This document shows, piece by piece, positions 46,547 through 55,436 of a stretch of DNA of 64,000 nucleotides. The DNA comes from Bacteroidota bacterium (GTDB lineage: Bacteria; Bacteroidota; Bacteroidia; B-17B0; Aurantibacillaceae). The position numbers and the translations under genes are program-made. Below the pieces are notes generated by a model that made no database searches, was not told the origin of the DNA, and saw nothing but the letters and a program-made list of their open reading frames with translations. The DNA lies in assembly GCA_018267655.1 (NCBI GenBank), contig JAFDYB010000041.1:1-64000 (forward strand). The letters are read 5' to 3'. Each line of letters opens with the position of its first letter. Position 1 is the stretch's first letter.

Positions 46547-49500
46547 ATGCTAATCATAACAAAAAGTAATTTATTAAAGCAAAAAAAACGAATTAAAAAT
46601 CTCTTTTTCTTTGGATTTGTTTTTTCACAACTACTAATAAAGGCTCAAGTTACATTTCCTATTAACGGTGCCCCTAGCGAGAATCATACAATTTTTGCTT
46701 TCACAAATGCCGTAATTTATCTCGATTACGAAACTATTTTAAAAAACGGAATACTTGTAATACAAAACGGGAAAGTATTAATCTGTGCCGAAAAAGCAAC
46801 TATTCCTGAAGGAGCAACGATAATTGACCTAAAAGGTAAATATATTTACCCATCATTTATTGACTTATATTCCGATTATGGGATGCCCGTTGAAGTAAAA
46901 CCTCAAATAAAATTACACCTTGGCCCTCAAATAACTACAAATATAAAAGGAGCCTACGGTTGGAACGAAGCCATAAAAGCCGATGTAGATGCTTATAAGA
47001 TTTTTTCGCACAATACTATAAAAGCCGACGAGTATAAAAAAATTGGCTTTGGAGCAGTACTTACACATAGTATTGATGGCATTGTACGTGGATCGGGAGC
47101 ATTAGTATTACTAAATTCAAATAAAAAAGAAAACGAAAGTGTAATAGCTGAAAAATGCGCAGCATTTTATTCTTTTAATAAAGGTGCTTCAAAGCAAGAT
47201 TATCCATCGTCGTTAACAGGAGCAATTGCTTTATTGCGACAAACCTACTACGATGCTCAATGGTATGCAAACGGTGGCTATAATTCTGAATTTAATATTT
47301 CACTCGACGCATTTAATAAATTACAAGCCCTACCAAAAATTTTTGATGCCGGCGATAAATTTAATGCCTATAGAGCCGCCAATGTTGCAAAGGAATTTAA
47401 ACAATCATTTATTATTAAAGGAAGTGGTAACGAATACCAACGCATCAATGATATGGCTGATTTAAACTCAAAGTTTATTTTGCCAGTTAATTTCCCCGAA
47501 GGCTTTGATATTGATGATCCTTATGATGCCGATGCTATACCGTTAACTGACTTAAAGCACTGGGAACTTGCACCAACTAATTTAACCTACTTCCAAAATT
47601 TTAATATTCCTTTTGCAATTACATGCGCCGAATTAAAAGATAAAACAAAATTTCTACCTAACATACGCAAAGCAATGCAATTTGGTTTAACCGAGAAAAT
47701 GGTTTTAAAAGCATTAACATTTTATCCCGCTCAATTCATTAATGCAAATTTAATGGGAACTTTAAAGACCGGAAACTTTGCAAATTTTTTTATTAGTAAT
47801 AAAAATATTTTTGACGATGATGCGCAAATTATACAACATTGGATAAAAGGACAAGCAAATACTTATTCTGACATTAATTTTCCCGATTGGCGCGGAAAAT
47901 ATGAATTTATTACTGATTCAAAAAACTATATCGTTACATTTTCGGGTGATGTAAATAAGCCCTCAGCAAAAATTAAAATAGACACTACATCAAAAAATAT
48001 AAATTACACATTTGCCAATAATGTGTTAACGTTTTCATTTCAACTCGATAGCACAAAGTTAATTAGAGCAAGCGCAAATTATGACTCTAAAACAAAACAA
48101 TTTGACGGCACTTTGCAAAATAACGATGGATATTGGAATAAGTTTACATTAAAATTTATTAGCAAAACTGATAGTACTATTAAACCAAAACCAAAAGTTT
48201 CTGATATTAAAGTAGGAAAAATAATTTACCCTTTTAATGCTTATGGTGAGCCTTTAAGCGATGAGCAAAGTGCTTTTAAAGAGGCTTGGAAAAAATTTAA
48301 AAATCGGTATTCGGCTATTCTTATAAAAAACGCAACCATTTGGACCAATGAACAAGACAGTATTTTAAAAGAATCAGACGTATATATTGTTGAAGGAAAA
48401 ATTGTTAGAATAGCCCCTAATATCGATGCTCCAAAACTTGCGTTTGCAAAAGTAATTGATGCAAAAGACATGCATCTTACACCTGGTATCATCGACGAGC
48501 ATAGTCATATTGCATTAACTCATGGTGTAAACGAAGGTACACAAGCGAGCAGCGCTGAGGTACGAATGGGCGATGTTATTAACCCCGACGATATAAATAT
48601 TTATCGTCAATTATCAGGCGGCGTAACGTGCTCTCAAATATTACATGGCTCAGCAAACCCAATTGGCGGGCAAAGCATTTTAATAAAACTACGTTGGGGG
48701 CAAAATGCCGAAGGCTTAAAGTACGAAAATGCCGATCCGTTTATAAAATTTGCATTAGGTGAAAACGTAAAACAATCAAACTGGGGGGATTTTAATACCA
48801 CGCGCTTTCCACAAAGCCGAATGGGCGTAGAACAAGTGTTTATTGACTATTTCACAAGAGCTAAAGAATATAACGCAGAGAAAATAAGATATGAAAGTTC
48901 GAAAGCAAAAAACAAAATGCCATTTCGTAAAAACATTGAATTAGATGCCATTGCCGAAATTTTGAATAACAAACGATTTATTACTTGTCATAGTTATGTG
49001 CAAAGCGAGCTTAACATGCTAATGCACGTAGCTGATAGTTTTAAAATTAAGATTAACACTTTTACCCATGTATTAGAAGGATACAAGGTTGCCGATAAAA
49101 TCAAAGCGCATGGTGCAAATGCCTCTACCTTTTCTGACTGGTGGGCGTATAAAAATGAAGTAATGGATGCGATTCCATATAACGCAAGCATACTTACTAA
49201 AATGGGCATTAATACTGCAATTAATAGCGATGATGCAGAAATGGGCAGACGACTTAATCAAGAAGCCGGCAAAATCGTTAAATACGGCAAATTATCAGAA
49301 ATACAAGCTTTAAAATTAGTTACAATTAATCCCGCAAAAATGCTTCATATAGATAATAAAGTAGGGAGTATAAAAGTTGGAAAAGTGGCTGACTTAGTTC
49401 TTTGGACAGATAATCCATTAAGCGAATATGCTAAAGTAGATAAAACAATTATTGATGGTGAAATTTATTTTGACCGCGAAAACGATTTAAAATTACAGCA

Positions 49501-49654
49501 ATACATTGCTTCTGAAAAAGCTCGAATTATTTCGAAACTTGTTGTTGAAAAACAAAAAGGAATTAAAATGCAAAAGTACCAACCTAAACAACAAAGGCTG
49601 TATCACTGCAATACACTTGAAGGGGTGTCAGAACAAGAAACAGGAGAAAGATAA
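46547..49654 (+). CDS. Secreted two-domain amidohydrolase, C-terminal half catalytic
   Basis: 1,035 residues with an N-terminal signal peptide ending near LLIKAQ. The protein is an internal duplication of the amidohydrolase fold. In the first half the place of the metal motif reads YPSFIDLYSDYG, so HxH is lost. The second half has it: TPGIIDEHSH with H652-x-H654, followed by ITCHSYVQSE, FTHVLEGYKV and NSDDAEMGRR, which provide further metal ligands. The end KVGKVADLVLWTDNPLS is typical of imidazolonepropionase-like members. These hydrolyse cyclic amides, peptides or similar; the substrate is unknown. A second, degenerate family member follows 54 bases downstream. Confidence 0.82.
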   Translation: MLIITKSNLLKQKKRIKNLFFFGFVFSQLLIKAQVTFPINGAPSENHTIFAFTNAVIYLDYETILKNGILVIQNGKVLICAEKATIPEGATIIDLKGKYIYPSFIDLYSDYGMPVEVKPQIKLHLGPQITTNIKGAYGWNEAIKADVDAYKIFSHNTIKADEYKKIGFGAVLTHSIDGIVRGSGALVLLNSNKKENESVIAEKCAAFYSFNKGASKQDYPSSLTGAIALLRQTYYDAQWYANGGYNSEFNISLDAFNKLQALPKIFDAGDKFNAYRAANVAKEFKQSFIIKGSGNEYQRINDMADLNSKFILPVNFPEGFDIDDPYDADAIPLTDLKHWELAPTNLTYFQNFNIPFAITCAELKDKTKFLPNIRKAMQFGLTEKMVLKALTFYPAQFINANLMGTLKTGNFANFFISNKNIFDDDAQIIQHWIKGQANTYSDINFPDWRGKYEFITDSKNYIVTFSGDVNKPSAKIKIDTTSKNINYTFANNVLTFSFQLDSTKLIRASANYDSKTKQFDGTLQNNDGYWNKFTLKFISKTDSTIKPKPKVSDIKVGKIIYPFNAYGEPLSDEQSAFKEAWKKFKNRYSAILIKNATIWTNEQDSILKESDVYIVEGKIVRIAPNIDAPKLAFAKVIDAKDMHLTPGIIDEHSHIALTHGVNEGTQASSAEVRMGDVINPDDINIYRQLSGGVTCSQILHGSANPIGGQSILIKLRWGQNAEGLKYENADPFIKFALGENVKQSNWGDFNTTRFPQSRMGVEQVFIDYFTRAKEYNAEKIRYESSKAKNKMPFRKNIELDAIAEILNNKRFITCHSYVQSELNMLMHVADSFKIKINTFTHVLEGYKVADKIKAHGANASTFSDWWAYKNEVMDAIPYNASILTKMGINTAINSDDAEMGRRLNQEAGKIVKYGKLSEIQALKLVTINPAKMLHIDNKVGSIKVGKVADLVLWTDNPLSEYAKVDKTIIDGEIYFDRENDLKLQQYIASEKARIISKLVVEKQKGIKMQKYQPKQQRLYHCNTLEGVSEQETGER

Positions 49655-49708
49655 AATTACATTTGTTTATATTTTACAACATATTATTAAAAAATTAACT
49701 ACAAATAC

Positions 49709-51001
49709 ATGAAAGAGTTTAAAAATATAAGTTTGATTTTACTTTTTTGCACATCAATAATTGTTGTTGCACAAAAAAAAGTAATGCGTATTGCATTAGT
49801 AAATGCAACTATTCACCAAGGCAATGGCAATGTAATCGAAAATGGATTAATTGTTATAAATCAATCAAAAATTGAGTTAGTACAAAAAAAAACATCAGAA
49901 AATACACCTAGCGCCGATACAGTTATTGATTTACACAACAAACACATTTACCCAGCTTTTATAAATACTAATAATATATTGGGTTTACATGATGCCGAAG
50001 CTGTTAGAGCAACTCGCGATTTTTATGAAGTAGGAACTATAAACCCGCATGTAAGAACATTAATAGCATATAATGCAGATAACGCTATAATTCCGACAGT
50101 AAAAACAAACGGCATATTATACACACAAGTAACACCACGCGGCGGATTAATTAGTGGCTCATCGAGCGTTGTGGCTTTAGAGGCTTGGAATTGGGAAGAC
50201 GCTGTGTTAAAGGCCGATGATGGCATTCATTTAAATATGCCGCGTTTGCATTATAAACATTGGAGTGAAGACAATTTAAATACTATTGCCGCAAACAAAA
50301 AATATAACGACGAGATTGAAGAACTTACTAAATTTTTTACCGACGCGAATTTTTATTATTTACAAAACAATCAAAGTCCTGAAAAAAACCTCCGTTTTGA
50401 AGCCATGAAGCCCGTTTTTTCAGGTAATGCAAATTTATACATACATGCAGATAAGGTAAAAGATATTTTAGCAGCAATTCAATTCATTAAAAAATTTGAA
50501 ATTAAAAAAACTATTTTGGTTGGCGGAAAAGAAAGTTATAAAGTTACTAATGAACTCAAAAAAAACAATATCTCTGTTATGCTCAATCGCGTTAACGACC
50601 TCCCCGATATGGATGATAATGATGTGGATATATGTTATAAAACACCTTTTTTACTGCAACGCGATTCGGTTTTATTTTGTTTACAATTAGAAGGCGACAT
50701 GGAAGCAATGCAAAGCAGAAACTTGCCTTTTAATGCAGGCCATGCAGTAGCTTATGGTTTAACAAAAGAACAAGCTTTATCGGCAATAACATTAAATGCT
50801 GCAAAAATTTTAATGCTCGATTCCAAAATAGGAAGCTTAGAAGAAGGTAAGCTTGCTTCGCTTATTGTGAGCGATGGCGATGCACTAGATGCTAAAAGCA
50901 ACAATATTGTTTTAGCACTTATTGAAGGTAAATTTGTGAAGTTAACTAACAAACAAAATGAATTAAATCAAAAATATTTAGACAAATACGGAATTAAATA
51001 A
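49709..51001 (+). CDS. Secreted amidohydrolase-fold protein lacking the catalytic metal motif
   Basis: 430 residues with a signal peptide (MKEFKNISLILLFCTSIIVVAQ). The fold is clear at both ends: MRIALVNATIHQGNGNVIENG and TLNAAKILMLDSKIGSLEEGKLASLIVSDGDAL. The position of HxH reads IYPAFINTNN, so the metal site is missing, as in the N-terminal half of the preceding protein. It probably serves as a non-catalytic partner or structural subunit of that enzyme. It is encoded 54 bases downstream and its stop overlaps the start of the nucleotidyltransferase gene by one base. Confidence 0.75.
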   Translation: MKEFKNISLILLFCTSIIVVAQKKVMRIALVNATIHQGNGNVIENGLIVINQSKIELVQKKTSENTPSADTVIDLHNKHIYPAFINTNNILGLHDAEAVRATRDFYEVGTINPHVRTLIAYNADNAIIPTVKTNGILYTQVTPRGGLISGSSSVVALEAWNWEDAVLKADDGIHLNMPRLHYKHWSEDNLNTIAANKKYNDEIEELTKFFTDANFYYLQNNQSPEKNLRFEAMKPVFSGNANLYIHADKVKDILAAIQFIKKFEIKKTILVGGKESYKVTNELKKNNISVMLNRVNDLPDMDDNDVDICYKTPFLLQRDSVLFCLQLEGDMEAMQSRNLPFNAGHAVAYGLTKEQALSAITLNAAKILMLDSKIGSLEEGKLASLIVSDGDALDAKSNNIVLALIEGKFVKLTNKQNELNQKYLDKYGIK

Positions 51002-52404
51002 TGTTTCCATTTTTAGAATTAGAAATTTTTAAACTAATTGGCAATTGTGCCGATAAACTACATACAGATGCATACGTAATTGGCGGCTATGTGCGCGATT
51101 TTATTTTAAAGCGTCCTTGCAAAGATATTGATATTGTTTGTATAGGACCAGGTATTGAACTGGCTGAATTGGTGCACAAAAGCCTGCCTCAAACTGCAAC
51201 TATATGTATTTTTAAAAATTTTGGAACAGCACAAATAAAATTCGAAGATTTAGAAATTGAGTTTGTGGGCGCGCGCAAAGAAAGCTACGATCGCAACTCG
51301 CGCAAACCATTTGTTGAAAATGGAACACTTGAAGACGATCAAAATAGGCGCGATTTTACCATTAATGCTTTAGCAATAGGTCTTTCAAAATCAAATTATG
51401 GCACACTTATCGATCCATTTAATGGTCTTAATCATCTGGAACAAAAATTAATTAAAACTCCTTTAGATGCAGATATAACTTATAGCGACGACCCACTACG
51501 CATGATGCGCGCCATTCGATTTGCTTGCCAGCTAAATTTTGAAATTGAAAAAAATAACTCTTTAAACGCAATTATAAAAAATAAAAATAGAATTAACATT
51601 GTGTCAAAAGAACGTATTGCCGACGAGTTAAATAAAATCATTCTCTCTCCCAAGCCTTCAGTTGGGTTTAAATTACTTTTTGATACTGGTTTATTACATT
51701 TAATTTTTTTGGATATGGTCAAACTGCAAGGCACCGAAACTATTAATGGACTATCGCACAAAGATAATTTTTATCATACGCTAGAAGTACTAGATAACAC
51801 AGCTATTCAAAGTAATAACCTATGGCTTAGGTGGGCTGCTATTTTACACGATATTGCAAAACCAGATACCAAGCGCTTTGAACCAGGGCACGGATTTACA
51901 TTTCATGGGCACGAAGATAAAGGCGCACGCATGGTACCTAAAATTTTTGCTTCTTTAAAATTACCTTTGAACGATAAAATGAAATACGTTCAAAAATTAG
52001 TACTGTTGCATTTACGCCCTATTGTATTAGCTAAAACTGAAGTAACCGATAGTGCTGTTCGTCGCTTATTGTTTGAAGCAGGTAATGATATTGATGACTT
52101 AATGATTTTATGTGAAAGCGACATCACTACAAAAAATCCAAATAAAATAAAACGTTACTTGCATAATTTTGCGATAGTAAAACAAAAATTAATTGAGATT
52201 GAAGAAAAAGATAGAATTAGAAATTGGCAACCGCCCATTAGCGGAAATGAAATAATGAGTTTATATAATTTAAAACCAAGCTTAACCGTTGGTATTCTTA
52301 AAAATGCTTTAAAAGACGCCATACTCGATGGTAAAATTGAAAACAACTATGATCATGCTAAAAGCTTTCTTGATGATTTGTTCAAAAGCATAAGCCACAA
52401 TTAA
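51001..52404 (+). CDS. CCA-adding-type tRNA nucleotidyltransferase with HD domain
   Basis: 467 residues. Head domain: G28-G29-x-V-R32-D33 and D42-I-D44 (VIGGYVRDFILK, CKDIDIVCIG) hold the metal-binding catalytic residues. RRDFTINALAIG and DPLRMMRAIRFACQLNFEIE follow, marking the class II CCA-adding/poly(A) polymerase family. The C-terminal half has an HD domain (AAILHDIAKPDTK, HGHEDKGA). It most likely adds or repairs the CCA end of tRNA; bacterial poly(A) polymerases share the head. The start ATG overlaps the preceding stop (TAATG), so translation is coupled to the amidohydrolase-like gene. Confidence 0.88.
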   Translation: MFPFLELEIFKLIGNCADKLHTDAYVIGGYVRDFILKRPCKDIDIVCIGPGIELAELVHKSLPQTATICIFKNFGTAQIKFEDLEIEFVGARKESYDRNSRKPFVENGTLEDDQNRRDFTINALAIGLSKSNYGTLIDPFNGLNHLEQKLIKTPLDADITYSDDPLRMMRAIRFACQLNFEIEKNNSLNAIIKNKNRINIVSKERIADELNKIILSPKPSVGFKLLFDTGLLHLIFLDMVKLQGTETINGLSHKDNFYHTLEVLDNTAIQSNNLWLRWAAILHDIAKPDTKRFEPGHGFTFHGHEDKGARMVPKIFASLKLPLNDKMKYVQKLVLLHLRPIVLAKTEVTDSAVRRLLFEAGNDIDDLMILCESDITTKNPNKIKRYLHNFAIVKQKLIEIEEKDRIRNWQPPISGNEIMSLYNLKPSLTVGILKNALKDAILDGKIENNYDHAKSFLDDLFKSISHN

Positions 52405-52460
52405 AACCTGTATTCCTGCCCCTAATCTAAATTAATAAAAATTAACTTAACTTACTTTAA

Positions 52461-52502
52461 ACAAAACAATACTATTAACATCAAACACAAAACAATACTA
52501 TT
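52461..52502 (+). repeat. 16-base direct repeat in the leader region
   Basis: ACAAAACAATACTATT occurs at 52461-52476 and exactly again at 52487-52502, a period of 26 bases. It lies between the CCA-type gene and the small secreted protein gene, directly upstream of the candidate -7 box at 52520. It could be a pair of regulator sites. Confidence 0.6.
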
Positions 52503-52527
52503 GCTCTTTAAAAAAAAAGTATATTTG
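52501..52527 (+). promoter_or_regulatory. Promoter for the small secreted protein (TTG - 16 - TATATTTG)
   Basis: The -7 box TATATTTG is at 52520-52527 and TTG at 52501-52503. The spacing is somewhat short for the Bacteroidota promoter. The ATG is 22 bases beyond the box. The TTG overlaps the second copy of the direct repeat. Confidence 0.4.
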
Positions 52528-52549
52528 ATTTATAAAAATTAAAAAAGTT

Positions 52550-53083
52550 ATGCGTATATTTTTATTTAGTTTGTTGTTATTTAGTTATCAACTTTTTTCG
52601 CAAAACCTTAAAACAAGGTACTCTATTGAAACTACGCTTGACGATAAGTCGCCACTAACTCTAGACGAAAACTATGGTTCGCTGGTAGTCAGCTCATCGC
52701 TTGGAGATGTTTCGTTTGCCTGTAATCTTGCAGAGATTAACACCGGAATATTAAAAATTGATAGTTTGTTACGCGATAAAGAAAATATTCGTCTTGTTTT
52801 TAACGGTGCTGTTGATCAAAATCTTTTTAAAATTGCCAGAAAAGAAAATGACGATAATTATTACGATACTCCAGGCTCAGTGATTCTTAACGGCAAAGAA
52901 TTTCAGGTTACAGCGCAAATAAGAATTAACAACTTTAGCGACAGAAGTCAATCAAAACAATTGCTAATTGATTTGAGGCTACCAATTGATGCACAAAAAA
53001 TGAATATACCAATATTCTCAGATTACTTCAAATTTCCTTTACTAATTAATATGCGCGGAAACATAGTAAATCAAAACGATTAA
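52550..53083 (+). CDS. Small secreted protein, possibly YceI-like
   Basis: 177 residues with a signal peptide (MRIFLFSLLLFSYQLFSQ). The rest is beta-strand-rich without Cys: YSIETTLDDKSPL, SGDVSF-like short strands and LIDLRLPIDAQKMNIPI. Overall size and strand order resemble YceI-type lipid-binding domains, but no diagnostic motif is clear, so this is a weak guess. It lies alone on the plus strand with its own candidate promoter, and its 3' end overlaps the convergent esterase gene by 4 bases. Confidence 0.5.
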   Translation: MRIFLFSLLLFSYQLFSQNLKTRYSIETTLDDKSPLTLDENYGSLVVSSSLGDVSFACNLAEINTGILKIDSLLRDKENIRLVFNGAVDQNLFKIARKENDDNYYDTPGSVILNGKEFQVTAQIRINNFSDRSQSKQLLIDLRLPIDAQKMNIPIFSDYFKFPLLINMRGNIVNQND

Positions 53084-54231
53084 TTTTTTATAAAAGAAAT
53101 TATTACCTCCGCACGGTTTTCTAAAAAACACTTTATAATATAATACCCCGAAACTAAATTTGAAATATTAATAGTATTTTGAGTGTTCAAATTTTGAGCA
53201 TCTATCTCTTTTCCCATTAAATCAATTATTTTTACTGAACTTACTGTTGTGTTTAAAGCCGATATATACAGCAAATCATTAGCAGGGTTTGGATAAATTT
53301 TTATTAAAGGCTTGCTTTTATTAAATCCCAAAAAGCCCGACGTGCCGGTAAACTGGCTGAGTTTATATTGCCTAAAAAATCGCCAAATTTCTACACTGGC
53401 ATTAAAATCCTCATTAGTATTTGTAACTATGGGATATGCACCCGGCCACGAATGGCTTCCTCCAAATACTTTATATAATTCAACGCTTGCACCGTTGTTT
53501 CCATTCAAATATTTGTAATTAATGGCGTTACTATTGTCGGTTAAATTAATATCAGGGACTGTATATGTTAATGGTGAAAGGCTACAATTATTATACATAA
53601 GCCATTTTTTCACTGTTGTATCAACAGGGACAAACGTGCCTGTACCGGCATAAGGAACTGTTCCATCAAGCGTTCCATGAATTTCCATTACAGGAAAAGC
53701 CCTTGCGGGAATGGGTGTACAATTTTGCCAAGGTGTAAACATAGCTCCGGCTACCGAGGCAATAGCTGCAATTCGTTGCGATAAATTACAAGCCAAATAA
53801 TAGCTCATTATGCCCCCATTACTCAATCCACAACTATAAACTCTATCTAAATTAATATTGTAAGAGCCTTTAATAGAGTCAATTAAATTACTCAAAAACT
53901 GCACATCATAAGGCGCTCCCGGCAAAATGCCTGCATTCCAAAATTGATTACCCCCGGCTATGGTACCATCAGGCGCAACAATAATAAAATTAGCTGTATC
54001 AGCAATTGGCATAAAATTAGCATAAGCTTGTTGTTGCATCGAATTACTGGTGTATCCATGCAAATTAAACACAAGTGGTACCGAATTTGTGGAGGTGTAT
54101 GTTAGAGGTACATAGAGCCTGTATTTACGGTAAATTCCGTTTGACAAAATACTATCGTACTTTGAAAAGCCTGTTTGAGAATTGATTTTTAAAATCAGTA
54201 ACATTAAAAACAATACAAACGTTTTTTTCAT
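53080..54231 (-). CDS. Secreted CE1/PHB-depolymerase-type esterase with T9SS type A sorting domain
   Basis: 383 residues with a signal peptide ending near ILKINSQ. Alpha/beta hydrolase: oxyanion-hole segment VFNLHGYTS (H58-G59), nucleophile S137 in CGLSNGG, and a later FGGSHSWPG that supplies the catalytic His. This pattern fits the LpqC/feruloyl esterase/PHB depolymerase group. The last 75 residues are a type A sorting domain (KIYPNPANDLLYIS). It is probably exported by T9SS to cut ester bonds in plant polymers or polyesters. It starts 10 bases after dnaN, and its 3' end overlaps the convergent gene. Confidence 0.82.
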   Translation of the reverse strand: MKKTFVLFLMLLILKINSQTGFSKYDSILSNGIYRKYRLYVPLTYTSTNSVPLVFNLHGYTSNSMQQQAYANFMPIADTANFIIVAPDGTIAGGNQFWNAGILPGAPYDVQFLSNLIDSIKGSYNINLDRVYSCGLSNGGIMSYYLACNLSQRIAAIASVAGAMFTPWQNCTPIPARAFPVMEIHGTLDGTVPYAGTGTFVPVDTTVKKWLMYNNCSLSPLTYTVPDINLTDNSNAINYKYLNGNNGASVELYKVFGGSHSWPGAYPIVTNTNEDFNASVEIWRFFRQYKLSQFTGTSGFLGFNKSKPLIKIYPNPANDLLYISALNTTVSSVKIIDLMGKEIDAQNLNTQNTINISNLVSGYYIIKCFLENRAEVIISFIKN

Positions 54232-54241
54232 TGTAAACGTA

Positions 54242-55363
54242 TTAATTGTTTAGCATTACCGGCATTACCAGCATTAATATATCCTCTGAAGGGTTTGATT
54301 TGTTATTTGGGAAAATTATACCTGCACGATTTGGAGCGCTCATTTCAACAATAATTTCATCTGATTCTAAATTACTCACCATTTCTACTAAGAATTTTGA
54401 ATTAAAGCCAATTTCAATGTCTTCACCAACGTAGGTACAAGTAAGAGTTTCATGCCCCTCATTTGAAAAATCTAAATCTTCAGCACTAATCTGGATTTGA
54501 CTTCCGGCAATTTTTAGTCGTAGTTGATGAGTAGCTTTGTTACTAAATACCGATATTCTTTTTAAGGCACCTAAAAAAGAAGTTCTGTCAATAGTTAACT
54601 TGTTAGGATTTTGTTTTGGGATTACGGCTTCGTAATTAGGATACTTCCCATCTATCAAGCGGCAAACTAAATTCACATTTCCAAAACTAAACAAAGCATT
54701 TGTTTTATTAAATTCAATTTTAATAGCATCGTCAACTCCCAGCAATAAATTTTTTAAAACATTTAATGGCTTTTTAGGCAAAATAAACGAAGCATTTGAA
54801 CTTGCCTTTGCATCGTGCCTTGTATATCTAACAAGTTTATGTGCATCTGTGGCTACAAATATACTGCCGCTTTCGGTAAATTGGCAATATACACCGCTCA
54901 TCACCGGTCTTAAATCATCATTACCCGTTGCAAAAATTGTTTTATTTATAGCGTTACCTAATACGTCGCTTTTAACAACAATTGAAGCCTGCGACTCTAC
55001 TTTAGGAAACCTGGGATAATCTTCGCCATTTTGACCTGTAATATTATAATCACCATTTTCTGTTTTAAGTTTAACTGCAAATTTGCTATTATCAACAATA
55101 ACCGAAATAGGTTGCTCAGGTAAATTACTAAGAGCTTCTAACAATGTTTTTGCCGGTATAGCAATAGAGCCGTTGTTGCTACTGTCAACTTTAATAACGG
55201 TTGATATAGTTGTTTCCATATCACTTGCAGCTATAGTAAGTTCACTGTTTTTTAATCCCAATAAAAAACAATCTAATATGGGTACGGTGTTATTCGTGTT
55301 TAACACTCCGCTTATTGATTTTAAATGCTTTAATAGCAAACCTGAAGAAACTACAAAATTCAT
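54242..55363 (-). CDS. dnaN: DNA polymerase III subunit beta (sliding clamp)
   Basis: 373 residues from ATG 55363, which gives the family start MNFVVSSGLLLKHLKSISG; a longer reading from 55399 is less likely. The ring protein tethers polymerase III to DNA. Three clamp domains of about 125 residues each; family marks are TVPILDCFLLGL near the N-terminus, FATGNDDLRPVMSGVYC, VATDAHKLVRY and the end DEIIVEMSAPNRAGIIFP followed by LMLVMPVMLNN. It is not next to dnaA here; instead it sits between DUF4340 and the esterase on the minus strand with its own promoter box. Confidence 0.95.
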   Translation of the reverse strand: MNFVVSSGLLLKHLKSISGVLNTNNTVPILDCFLLGLKNSELTIAASDMETTISTVIKVDSSNNGSIAIPAKTLLEALSNLPEQPISVIVDNSKFAVKLKTENGDYNITGQNGEDYPRFPKVESQASIVVKSDVLGNAINKTIFATGNDDLRPVMSGVYCQFTESGSIFVATDAHKLVRYTRHDAKASSNASFILPKKPLNVLKNLLLGVDDAIKIEFNKTNALFSFGNVNLVCRLIDGKYPNYEAVIPKQNPNKLTIDRTSFLGALKRISVFSNKATHQLRLKIAGSQIQISAEDLDFSNEGHETLTCTYVGEDIEIGFNSKFLVEMVSNLESDEIIVEMSAPNRAGIIFPNNKSNPSEDILMLVMPVMLNN

Positions 55364-55382
55364 AATATTATTACTGTTTCTA

Positions 55383-55390
55383 CAAAGATA
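55383..55390 (-). promoter_or_regulatory. dnaN -7 promoter box (TATCTTTG)
   Basis: Read on the minus strand as TATCTTTG, an exact TAnnTTTG match, 19 bases before the ATG at 55363. It falls in the 73-base gap after the DUF4340 gene, supporting separate transcription of dnaN and the esterase. No -33 TTG is well placed. Confidence 0.5.
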
Positions 55391-55436
55391 AATTTGCAAA
55401 ATAAACTACACCTAAAAAAGTTAATGTATTTTTTAG

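Noticed and set aside
49506..49712. Small frame bridging the two amidohydrolase genes
   Set aside because: It overlaps the end of the first gene in another frame, is Lys/Asn-rich, and has no signal or motif.
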